A stretch of 44,347 nucleotides of DNA from Accumulibacter sp. Lineage in GTDB: Bacteria; Pseudomonadota; Gammaproteobacteria; Burkholderiales; Rhodocyclaceae. Positions 38,064 to 44,347 of this stretch are shown here, one piece after another (position 1 is the stretch's first letter; each line of letters opens with the position of its first letter). The notes under the pieces were generated by a model that worked only from the letters and a program-made list of their open reading frames with translations, was not told the DNA's origin and did not search any database. Made by a program: the position numbers and the translations under genes. Location of the stretch: contig JAITNL010000123.1 of NCBI GenBank assembly GCA_031290495.1, positions 1-44,347 of the forward strand, in the 5' to 3' direction.

Positions 38064-38488
38064 ACGCCGCCCTTTTTGGTGATCCAGCAGGTGCTGGAGT
38101 CAGTCCAGCCGGAAGGGACGCTGTCTGTTTTCTTCTCGTCGTGTTCATTGACGGTGTATTCAAAATCTTTCATCGTGCCGCCTTGTGTGCCCACGGCCTT
38201 CACGACGAAGGTGTCTGCCGTCGCCTCCTCGCAGGTGAAGGTGAAGTATTTGCTTATGGGCGGTGCGGCGCAGACGGCGCAGTCGCTGTATTTATGAGCG
38301 TCCTGGTAGCACTGTTCCATCCTGGACTGCATCGACGCAAGCCCGCTGATGGCTTCCATGATCCTGGCGCGCGTCACATAGTCGGTATAAGAGGGAATCG
38401 CTATCGCCGAGAGAATGGCGATGATGGCGACCACGACCATGACCTCGATCAGCGTAAAGCCACGGCATTGGTTTTTATCAAGCGTCAT
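38057..38488 (-). CDS. pilE: PilE-like type IV pilin
   Basis: The ATG at 38488 gives a short leader, MTLDKNQCRG, before FTLIEVMVVVAIIAILSAIAIPSYTDYV, the classic type IVa pilin helix with E5. The 143-residue protein has the size and paired C-terminal cysteines (TCWITKKGGVC) of small PilE-type minor pilins. Upstream open sequence to 38605 is not coding; it covers the leader hairpin. In most bacteria pilE-like is the last gene of the fimU-pilV-pilW-pilX-pilY1-pilE set, but here it is first. It could be a minor pilin or the main subunit; its length favours a minor one. It is read through a 330-base leader with repeats and a hairpin. Confidence 0.88.
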   Translation of the reverse strand: MTLDKNQCRGFTLIEVMVVVAIIAILSAIAIPSYTDYVTRARIMEAISGLASMQSRMEQCYQDAHKYSDCAVCAAPPISKYFTFTCEEATADTFVVKAVGTQGGTMKDFEYTVNEHDEKKTDSVPSGWTDSSTCWITKKGGVC

Positions 38489-38519
38489 GGTCAACCTACC
38501 TTTTGCGGATGAACGGGAA

Positions 38520-38564
38520 TGAAAAAGCGGCTGGCGCAACGATGAATCGCTGCGCCAGCCGCTT
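38520..38564 (-). terminator. Strong terminator hairpin in the pilE leader
   Basis: A perfect 14-base stem AAGCGGCTGGCGCA (38525-38538) pairs with 38551-38564 around a 12-base loop. In the minus direction the stem runs into TTTTTC, the form of a Rho-independent terminator. It lies about 35 bases before the pilE ATG. Either a short upstream RNA ends here or the pil operon is controlled by read-through. Confidence 0.75.
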
Positions 38565-38771
38565 GCGGAATAAAAACCGGAGGACAAACGCCGGACCTTC
38601 CCCAAGGGAAAACCCGGCGCAAAAATGAAAACCGACGCGCCGCGAACAGCGGTGAATCCGATCGGTGATTTGCGGGAGATGAGCGGCGCTTCGCGCCGGA
38701 GAGTGGTACGAGAGTACGAAAGCCGGATCGCGCAGCGCGCGTCCAGCCGAGAAAAACCTACGCCATGAACA

Positions 38772-38820
<49 letters not shown>

Positions 38821-38824
38821 AAAA

Positions 38825-38852
38825 ATTATCGGCGCTGTTTCTGGAATGTCAA
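38825..38852 (-). promoter_or_regulatory. Sigma-70 promoter feeding the repeat and pil leader
   Basis: TTGACA (plus 38847-38852) and GATAAT (plus 38825-38830) on the minus strand are 16 bases apart. The -35 is perfect and the -10 has five of six consensus bases. Predicted start of transcription is near 38818, inside the GCAA tract. Confidence 0.75.
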
Positions 38853-39119
38853 GTAAAAATGGCATTTTCCTAAACTTTTTTTGAAAAAATGGGACGTGGA
38901 AGAAACGGGCGGATTATCTATCACTTTTCCATGAAATATCAATCGCCAAACGACAAACGGTAGATATTTGGGGTCTAACGGTAATCAGATCCGCGTCAAA
39001 AAGACGCTTGAAAAACCGGATTTTCGCGTTCTCCGGATTCCGGCGTTCGCGGAAACAGCGGTCATTTCAGTGAGCGCCGCCGCTGCCATCTCGCCTCTTT
39101 CGTGGCCGCCGCCACCTGT

Positions 39120-39196
39120 CTGCCCTGTCTGCCGACAGGCGGGCAGCCCCCTTCAAAGGACGGAAATTAAACCAAACGCGCGTCGGGTTTAATTCC
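39120..39196. repeat. Two adjacent hairpin-forming intergenic repeats
   Basis: CTGCCCTGTC pairs with GACA-GGGCAG (39120-39146), and GGAAATTAAACC pairs with GGTTTAATTCC (39162-39196). Followed by CCCCGCCGTAGAGGGG-like sequence. They look like dispersed palindromic repeats rather than terminators, as no T-run follows on either strand. Confidence 0.55.
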
Positions 39197-39374
39197 CCGC
39201 CGTAGAGGGGTGCCCCGGCAGGGCTGGAGAGGAGATGCCACGCAAGGGCGCTTATTTATTCCGTGCTTTCAAAACCGTCCGATGAATGACATCCTTCCCC
39301 CCCCCTTGCTGGAGAGCGCATGATGGGTTTCGCAAATTCAACCGATTTTTTGACTATCGCCAAAATTGTGGAAA

Positions 39375-40388
39375 TCACGGTAAACCCACGCGCCGCAGCC
39401 CTTCGTCCACACTGAGCGGCGGAACCCATCCCAGGGTGGTTTGCGTTTGCCGCATGTCGACTTGAAGCGATTGGCAAAGCCGGCGCATGTCGTCGGCGCG
39501 TCCCAATACGCCCGCCGCCGCGTCGAGCCAACCGACGGGAACTGAAATCAGACGCGCCGGACGTCCCAAGGCCAGGCCAAGCCGTTTGAGCAAGTCGGCC
39601 GTCGATAAATCCTCGCCGTCGGATACCAGGAAAGTCCGATTGGCGGCTGCCGGATGGTCGATACACGTCACCAGCAGATCGATGAGATTATCCAGCGCGA
39701 CCAGACTCCGCCGATTCCGCGTCAGCGCGCCGAGCGGCAAAGGCCAGCCGCGCGCCAGCCAGCGCGCCAGGGTCAGAAAATTGGCTTTCACGCCGGGGCC
39801 ATAGACCAGCGGCGGCCGGACGATAACCACTTCCAGTCCGGAGTCAAGCGCCAGCGCGCGCAGCCCCGATTCGGCATCCATTTTCGAGACCCCGTAAGGA
39901 TCGGACGGCGCGGGCGTTTGCTCCGCCGTGAACGGCTGGTCGGGCAAGGTGTATTCCCCGTTGGCCTTGATCGAACTCAAAAAGATGAAACGGCGCGCTC
40001 CCGCCGCGACGGCCTGCCGGGCCAGATTCAACGTCCCTTGCGCATTGATTCGCCGATAGGCCACCAGCGCGTCGCCGCCGGATTCGCGCATCACGTGGAC
40101 ACGCGCGGCGCAATGAATCACCACCTCGACCCCGTCGAGCGCGGTCGCCCAGTCTTCTTCCGGCGACAGCGCTTTCCCGTGGATTACCGTCAAGTTCGTG
40201 TGCGACCGTTCGCACAGGGCGGTGTGCGTCGCCGCGCGCACCTGAAACCGCGACGCCAGACGCGGCGTCAACGCGCGCCCCACAAAACCTGCGGCGCCAG
40301 TCACCAGGATCACGCCTTGCGCTCCGGTCTGTTTTCCCACGCTTGTCGGTCTGGAGTTGAAAATGACATCAGATTTCGCCGATGGCAA
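39375..40388 (-). CDS. NAD-dependent epimerase/dehydratase (extended SDR)
   Basis: The Rossmann motif VTGAAGFVG (about 29-37) binds NAD; SSIK and YGVSK (Y165, K169) supply the SDR catalytic set; [15 protein letters not shown] is typical of the C-terminal substrate domain. The 337-residue protein resembles UDP-sugar C4-epimerases and related enzymes of O-antigen loci (WbpV/WbpK-type). The ATG at 40388 overlaps the dgt stop by 20 bases, but a GTG near 40313, just before the Rossmann strand, is also possible. Its product likely enters a surface polysaccharide; the exact sugar is unknown. No glycosyltransferase lies beside it, though it could serve the acquired locus. Confidence 0.82.
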   Translation of the reverse strand: MPSAKSDVIFNSRPTSVGKQTGAQGVILVTGAAGFVGRALTPRLASRFQVRAATHTALCERSHTNLTVIHGKALSPEEDWATALDGVEVVIHCAARVHVMRESGGDALVAYRRINAQGTLNLARQAVAAGARRFIFLSSIKANGEYTLPDQPFTAEQTPAPSDPYGVSKMDAESGLRALALDSGLEVVIVRPPLVYGPGVKANFLTLARWLARGWPLPLGALTRNRRSLVALDNLIDLLVTCIDHPAAANRTFLVSDGEDLSTADLLKRLGLALGRPARLISVPVGWLDAAAGVLGRADDMRRLCQSLQVDMRQTQTTLGWVPPLSVDEGLRRVGLP

Positions 40389-41499
40389 AAAGCCGTTTGT
40401 GTTCCTTCATCGCGTAGCGGTCGGTCATTCCGGCGATATAGTCAGCCACACGGCGTGGTTGTTTGTCAGGACCGCGATAAGCCGGTGGCAACATGCGTGG
40501 ATCGTCGAGATACGCGGCGAACAGATCGCCAACGATGCGCTGTGTTTTCCAGGTCATGCGCAACACTTCGTAATGTTGATACAGATTCTTTCTGAGGAAG
40601 CGCTTCATCTCGCGCTGCGCGTCGTCGATGCTTTCGGAAAAGCGCACGATCGGCATCCCGGCTTGCCGAACGTCATCGAGCGTTCGCGGCGCGCAGCGCG
40701 AGATATTGGATTCCGACATTTCAATTAGATCGCAAACCAGCGTGTTGATCATCCGGCGGATGGTTTCGTGAATCAATCGCCGCTCGTCCACACCGTCATA
40801 CGCGCTTTTTACCAAGGCCCAATTGTCCGCGAACAACGGGACTTCGTTCAATTGATCGAGCGACAGCAAGCCGGAGCGCAAGCCATCATCGATGTCGTGA
40901 TTGTTGTAAGCGATTTCATCAGCCAGATTGCATATTTGCGCTTCCAGCGAAGGCTGGGTCCGCTCGATGAAGCGCTCCCCGAGATCGCCGAGGCGGCTTG
41001 CCGTTTCGATGGCGCAGTGCTTCAGGATGCCTTCCCGCGTTTCAAAGCACAGATTGAGACCGTCGAAAGCTGCATAACGCTGTTCCAGCTTATCCACGAT
41101 GCGCAGACTTTGCAGATTGTGCTCGAATCCTCCGTGGTCACTCATGCAGTTGTTCAGCGCGTCCTGCCCGGCGTGCCCAAACGGCGTGTGTCCGAGATCG
41201 TGAGCCAGCGAAATCGCTTCCGCCAGATCTTCATTCAGCCTGAGCGAGCGCGCTATTCCCCGCGCAATTTGCGCCACCTCCAGGCTGTGCGTCAGACGGG
41301 TACGAAAATGGTCGCCTTCATGATTTACAAAAACCTGGGTCTTGTATTCAAGCCTGCGAAAAGCGATCGAGTGCACGATCCGATCGCGATCGCGCTGAAA
41401 TTCGCTGCGATACGCGGAAAGCGGCTCGGGAAAACGCCGTCCGCGCGAATTGTCCGCCGAAGCGGCACAAGGTGTCAGATTCGGCGTCAGGATTTCCAT
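40369..41499 (-). CDS. dgt: Deoxyguanosinetriphosphate triphosphohydrolase-like protein
   Basis: An HD-domain dNTP triphosphohydrolase of 376 residues. Metal ligands are visible as H71 (RLTHSLEV), H100-D101 ([11 protein letters not shown]) and a later D in [16 protein letters not shown]. The opening [27 protein letters not shown] is a family hallmark and the C-terminus is typical. It hydrolyses dGTP or other dNTPs to nucleoside and triphosphate. The start ATG at 41499 overlaps aroK by 13 bases. In many Betaproteobacteria the order is aroK-aroB-dgt; here aroB is missing. Confidence 0.93.
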   Translation of the reverse strand: MEILTPNLTPCAASADNSRGRRFPEPLSAYRSEFQRDRDRIVHSIAFRRLEYKTQVFVNHEGDHFRTRLTHSLEVAQIARGIARSLRLNEDLAEAISLAHDLGHTPFGHAGQDALNNCMSDHGGFEHNLQSLRIVDKLEQRYAAFDGLNLCFETREGILKHCAIETASRLGDLGERFIERTQPSLEAQICNLADEIAYNNHDIDDGLRSGLLSLDQLNEVPLFADNWALVKSAYDGVDERRLIHETIRRMINTLVCDLIEMSESNISRCAPRTLDDVRQAGMPIVRFSESIDDAQREMKRFLRKNLYQHYEVLRMTWKTQRIVGDLFAAYLDDPRMLPPAYRGPDKQPRRVADYIAGMTDRYAMKEHKRLFAIGEI

Positions 41500-42017
41500 C
41501 GTTCCGATAACTCCTTGAGCAAATACTGGAGAACTTCTTGAACGCTCATCCCCCCACTGTCCATGACAAAATTCGCCGCGTCTCGATAAAGCGGATCGCG
41601 GGCAATGAAAAGTTGGGACAGTCTGGATAGAGGATCGGCGACTTGAAGCAATGGTCTGTTTTTGTCGTAACGCGTTCTTTCCCAGAGCATTTGCGGCGGA
41701 ACGTTGAGATAGACGACAAAACCGCTCGCTCGCATGGCGTCCCGGTTTTCCCCGCGCAGTACGCTGCCGCCGCCGGTCGCTACCACACAGGCTTTTTCCG
41801 CCGCGGTCTCGGCGATCATATTGGCTTCACGCTTGCGGAAACCTTCCTCGCCTTCGATCTCGAAAATCGTTGGAATACTCACCCCGGTGCGTAACTCGAT
41901 TTCCTTGTCCGTATCGATGAAACGCACGTCCAGACGTTTGGCCAATGATCGGCCAACCGTCGTTTTACCAGCGCCCATCAGACCGACCAGATAGATGTTC
42001 TTCGAGAATTTATCCAC
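41487..42017 (-). CDS. aroK: Shikimate kinase
   Basis: AroK phosphorylates shikimate at O3 in the chorismate pathway. The 176-residue protein has the P-loop GLMGAGKTT (12-20), the shikimate-binding FIDTD (D35, D37), a conserved arginine in GFRKREA, and ATGGGSVL for substrate binding. The start ATG at 42017 gives a family-like N-terminus. It directly overlaps dgt, without aroB between. Upstream is insertion-sequence debris where pilMNOPQ usually lies in Betaproteobacteria, so this locus is rearranged on both sides. Confidence 0.95.
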   Translation of the reverse strand: MDKFSKNIYLVGLMGAGKTTVGRSLAKRLDVRFIDTDKEIELRTGVSIPTIFEIEGEEGFRKREANMIAETAAEKACVVATGGGSVLRGENRDAMRASGFVVYLNVPPQMLWERTRYDKNRPLLQVADPLSRLSQLFIARDPLYRDAANFVMDSGGMSVQEVLQYLLKELSERWKS

Positions 42018-42249
42018 TTTTTTATTTTACCGCGGGGTGACTGCAAAATATGTTGTTGAATAAATTGGTCGAAGCGGCGCGCGTGAAAGATAACCGCGCT
42101 GAAAAAACCACGACGATCATCGTTGACTCGAAAAGCATCAAAAACACGGACTGTGCCATGGTAAATGGCCATGACGCTGGAAAAAACGTCTGGAATCAAG
42201 CTGCACCCTGGCGTAGATACAAACGTTCTGCCGCACACGAGCGTGTCAG

Positions 42250-42290
42250 TTTCGCAGGTTGGATAAGCAGCGCCAGCAGCGTAATCCGAC
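42250..42290 (-). repeat. REP-like dispersed repeat, copy 2 (inverted)
   Basis: Read on the minus strand it is GTCGGATTACGCTGC then GCTTATCCAACCTGCGAAA, similar to copies 1 and 3. It faces copy 3 across about 80 bases, a paired arrangement typical of REP-type doublets. Confidence 0.7.
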
Positions 42291-42368
42291 ATCCGTACTG
42301 TGACGCGAAGCACTGCCGATTATTTTGCCGCTTGCAAAGTCAGCGCCGCTTGAGCGGCGATGGACGGT

Positions 42369-42410
42369 GTAAGATTACGCCGCTGCGCGGCTTATCCAAC
42401 CTACAAAACC
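42369..42410 (+). repeat. REP-like dispersed repeat, copy 3
   Basis: Shares GCGGCTTATCCAACCTAC with copy 1 at 85-126 and lies inverted relative to copy 2. Confidence 0.7.
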
Positions 42411-42480
42411 ACCTTGCGTTCCGACGACCATGTGTGTATTTACAAAACCACCCAGCGTTCCGATGCCCATGTGATTATCC
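42403..42480 (+). repeat. Imperfect 39-base tandem repeat
   Basis: Two adjacent 39-base units start ACAAAACCACC, share GCGTTCCGA and CCATGTG, and differ at several positions. The first unit overlaps the end of REP-like copy 3. No function is evident. Confidence 0.7.
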
Positions 42481-42540
42481 GTTCATGCCATCGCCCTGAA
42501 CAGCTGCGCCCTTCAACCGTTGGCAAAGGACACACAAAAG

Positions 42541-42564
42541 CTGACCAGTCTGAAAACTCGTGAC
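42541..42564 (+). mobile_element. Isolated insertion-sequence terminal repeat
   Basis: CAGTCTGAAAACTCGTGAC matches the right end of the element at 28433-28457 closely. Only one end is recognisable here, so this is a decayed copy of the same or a related insertion sequence. Confidence 0.7.
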
Positions 42565-42771
42565 AGAACACTACAGGGTATTTGCCATCCTGCAGACTGT
42601 CACTTAGACTTTCATGGTCGTCCATCGTGAAACCCCTCTTTGAGTGTGCCTGGCGGCTCGCTCCGGTGGTTTCTCCGACGGACATCCGTATATGTCAAAC
42701 TTTTACTGTCACCACGGCATAACCGGTGGATTATCCATGGGATTTATCTGGAATACGGCGGACGTTCAAGG

Positions 42772-44190
42772 ATGAGCTTCCTCCCCATCATCCTCTGGTC
42801 CGACGCGCTGATCTGGCTGCTGGCGCTCTCCGGCGTCGCGTTCGGCGCGCTGGCGTCGCGCAGTCCGCCGTCGCGGGCGGCGTGGCGGCGGGTCGGCGCG
42901 CACCGGTCGGGAATGGCGGCGGTGACGATTCTGGCGGTGTTCGTGCTGGTCGGTCTGCTCGATTCACTGCACTACCGGCCACGGCTGAAAAATTCCGATC
43001 CGGATCAACCGGCGGCTTACGCCGTTGAAGTCCTCTCGGCGCTCGACGCGCTCGCCGCGCCCTTGCGTCTGCGCAGCGAAAAAACGTATTCCGCGCCGCT
43101 CGCCACGCGCGCTTATGCCAAGGAAACGCTGGAAATCCGCGCCGCCGATGGCAGCGTGCGCACGCTGCGCGATTTTCCGCGCCTGAACCATGGCGGCGCG
43201 CGCCTGGGCGACGACGAGGCCGGGCGCGATCTCGACGTGTTGAACAGAACGCTGACCGCCGTCGCGCTCGCCGTCTGCCTTTTCGCCGCGCTGGCGCTGG
43301 GCGCGGCGGCTGGATTGTCCCGCCGGAACGCTTGCCGCTTCGGACAGGCGTGGAGCGAACTGTGGAAAGGCGAGACCGGATTCGCCTGGAACGCCGTGCT
43401 GCCCGCCGTCGGCGTCCTGCTGCTGACGCTGCTGCCGATCCTCGCGCTGTGCGGCGATTACCACGTCTTCGGCACCGACAAGGTGGGGCAGGACGTTTTC
43501 TATCAGATTCTCAAAAGTGTGCGCACGGCGCTGGTGATCGGACTGGTGACCACGTTGGTGACGCTGCCGCTGGCCATCGGGCTGGGCATTCTCGCCGGTT
43601 ATTTTCGCGGCTGGCTCGACGACGCGATCCAGTACCTGTACACCACGCTCTCGTCGATTCCCGGCGTCCTGCTGATCGCCGCCGCCGTGTTGATGATGCA
43701 GGTGGTCATCGACACCCATCCGCAATGGTTTTCCACCGCCGCCGAGCGCGCCGACCTGCGTCTGCTCGCGCTGTGTTTCATTCTCGGACTCTCCAGTTGG
43801 ACCAGCCTGTGCCGCCTGCTGCGCGGCGAGACGCTGAAATTGCGCGAACTCGAATACATCCAGGCGGCGCAAGCCTTTGGCGTCGCCGATCACGCCATCC
43901 TGCGGCGGCACATCCTGCCCAACCTGACGCACATCGTGATCATTGCGCTGGTCATGGATTTCTCCGGCCTGGTGCTGGCCGAAGCCGTGCTGTCCTACGT
44001 CGGCATCGGCGTCGACCCGACGATGGTGAGCTTCGGCACGATGATCAACAACGCGCGCATGGAACTCTCGCGCGAACCGGCGGTATGGTGGTCGCTGGCG
44101 TCGGCGTTCGTCTTCATGTTCGCGCTGGTACTTGCCGCCAACCTGCTGGCCGACGCCGTGCGCGACGCTTTCGATCCGCGGATGGTGTGA
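42772..44190 (+). CDS. ABC transporter permease, oligopeptide/nickel (DppC/OppC) type
   Basis: I start at the ATG at 42772 (MSFLPIILWSDALIW), just after the repeat debris; the frame is open to 42640 but that part reads insertion-sequence residue. The 472-residue protein has two N-terminal hydrophobic helices around a periplasmic loop, another near 205-225, then the BPD_transp_1 permease domain (about 245-465). The loop that contacts the ATPase reads AAQAFGVADHAILRRHILPN, the EAA-type motif. GTDKVGQDVF before the permease domain is typical of DppC-type subunits. The long N-terminal extension is unusual. The partner permease, ATPases and binding protein are not in the window. Substrate unknown. 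Confidence 0.85.
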   Translation: MSFLPIILWSDALIWLLALSGVAFGALASRSPPSRAAWRRVGAHRSGMAAVTILAVFVLVGLLDSLHYRPRLKNSDPDQPAAYAVEVLSALDALAAPLRLRSEKTYSAPLATRAYAKETLEIRAADGSVRTLRDFPRLNHGGARLGDDEAGRDLDVLNRTLTAVALAVCLFAALALGAAAGLSRRNACRFGQAWSELWKGETGFAWNAVLPAVGVLLLTLLPILALCGDYHVFGTDKVGQDVFYQILKSVRTALVIGLVTTLVTLPLAIGLGILAGYFRGWLDDAIQYLYTTLSSIPGVLLIAAAVLMMQVVIDTHPQWFSTAAERADLRLLALCFILGLSSWTSLCRLLRGETLKLRELEYIQAAQAFGVADHAILRRHILPNLTHIVIIALVMDFSGLVLAEAVLSYVGIGVDPTMVSFGTMINNARMELSREPAVWWSLASAFVFMFALVLAANLLADAVRDAFDPRMV

Positions 44191-44194
44191 TTCG

Positions 44195-44223
44195 TTGTAG
44201 CATTTTGATTTAACATTTATAAT
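44195..44223 (+). promoter_or_regulatory. Putative sigma-70 promoter before the last gene
   Basis: TTGTAG (44195-44200) and TATAAT (44218-44223) are 17 bases apart, about 60 bases before the ATG at 44286. The -10 is perfect, the -35 has four of six consensus bases. Confidence 0.6.
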
Positions 44224-44285
44224 ATTCACAATGCTTAAACCAGTTCGATATATCCGTGATAGAAACTGAATCGAGGGCAGTAGCT

Positions 44286-44347
44286 ATGGCAGATTCGAGC
44301 AAATCCAAAGTTCTCGCTTTTGACTTTCTTAAAAACGTTTTCATCTT
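44286..44347 (+). CDS. Start of an unidentified gene, cut by the window end
   Basis: An ATG at 44286 opens a frame reading MADSSKSKVLAFDFLKNVFI and continues past the window. GAGGGC lies about eight bases upstream and a promoter is visible at 44195-44223, so a real gene start is likely. Twenty codons are too few to name a family. Confidence 0.5.
   Translation, partial: MADSSKSKVLAFDFLKNVFI

Larger units (their letters stand above)
42018..42771. other. Rearranged intergenic region with repeat debris
   Basis: No supported gene in about 750 bases; several open frames here are shadows of repeats. It contains an inverted pair of REP-like elements (42250-42290 and 42369-42410), a 39-base imperfect tandem repeat (42403-42480) and an insertion-sequence end (42541-42564). 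The part 42565-42720 may be the decayed 3' part of the same insertion sequence, but I cannot confirm a transposase frame. Confidence 0.6.

Noticed and set aside
39297-39305. C9 tract after the epimerase gene as another phase-variable site
   Set aside because: It is shorter, lies outside any supported gene and has no promoter spacing to affect. Noted only as part of the intergenic region.
42050-42499. 149-codon plus-strand frame after aroK
   Set aside because: It is made up of REP-like and tandem repeats, with no family resemblance or ribosome site.

Overview
The window reads as part of a betaproteobacterial chromosome, most likely from a Rhodocyclales-like or related lineage. The flanks are GC-rich. 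They carry the order rplU-rpmA-obgE-proB, an aroK-dgt pair, purB followed by a DUF2322 gene, a monomeric NADP-isocitrate dehydrogenase and a type IV minor-pilin operon, all typical of that class. No rRNA, tRNA or CRISPR array was seen. The lineage call is inference from gene content.

Layout. Positions 409-6678 hold a plus-strand run: icd (monomeric), then citD-citE-citF-citX-citG, a complete citrate lyase with both prosthetic-group enzymes but no citC ligase. Positions 6822-11294 hold housekeeping genes: a small exported protein, a PP2C phosphatase, a PduO-type cobalamin adenosyltransferase, a YibF-like glutathione transferase, purB and a DUF2322 gene. Positions 11698-22686 are a visibly AT-richer minus-strand block of nine tightly packed genes. 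Transcribed from 22686 downwards they are: metallophosphoesterase, glycerophosphodiester phosphodiesterase, FkbM methyltransferase, a methyltransferase/kinase-like protein, LicD phosphotransferase, two glycosyltransferases, a radical SAM protein, and a fusion of two cytidylyltransferase domains with a Gfo/Idh/MocA oxidoreductase. It follows pqiB-pqiC after only 34 bases. Positions 25244-28174 hold proB, obgE, rpmA and rplU. Positions 28547-38488 hold a type IV pilus minor-pilin operon (pilE-like, fimT, pilV, pilW, pilX, a very large pilY1). Positions 39375-42017 hold a sugar-nucleotide epimerase, dgt and aroK. The right end has insertion-sequence debris, an oligopeptide-type ABC permease and the start of one more gene.

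The most interesting part is the nine-gene block. Two of its genes are interrupted in frame by 15-base poly-G tracts, a third carries a 12-base tandem repeat, and six of the nine proteins share a similar Rossmann-like accessory module at one end. My reading is a horizontally acquired, phase-variable system that activates a small phospho-alcohol (choline, ethanolamine, glycerol or a similar group) as a CDP derivative and puts it on a surface glycan. This resembles the logic of the Haemophilus lic1 plus glpQ system but with different parts. A second repeat locus, twelve TTGC units (GCAA on the transcribed strand), sits directly downstream of a near-consensus promoter about 330 bases before the pilin operon, with a strong terminator hairpin in the leader. 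Type IV pili and the surface glycan may therefore both be switched by repeat slippage. Both homopolymer lengths need checking in reads before the switch is accepted.

Dispersed debris includes a 203-base MITE-like element beside the rplU promoter, a matching terminal repeat near 42541, and REP-like elements at both ends of the window. Several normally conserved neighbours are missing locally: citC, pqiA, aroB, and the pilMNOPQ genes usually found before aroK.
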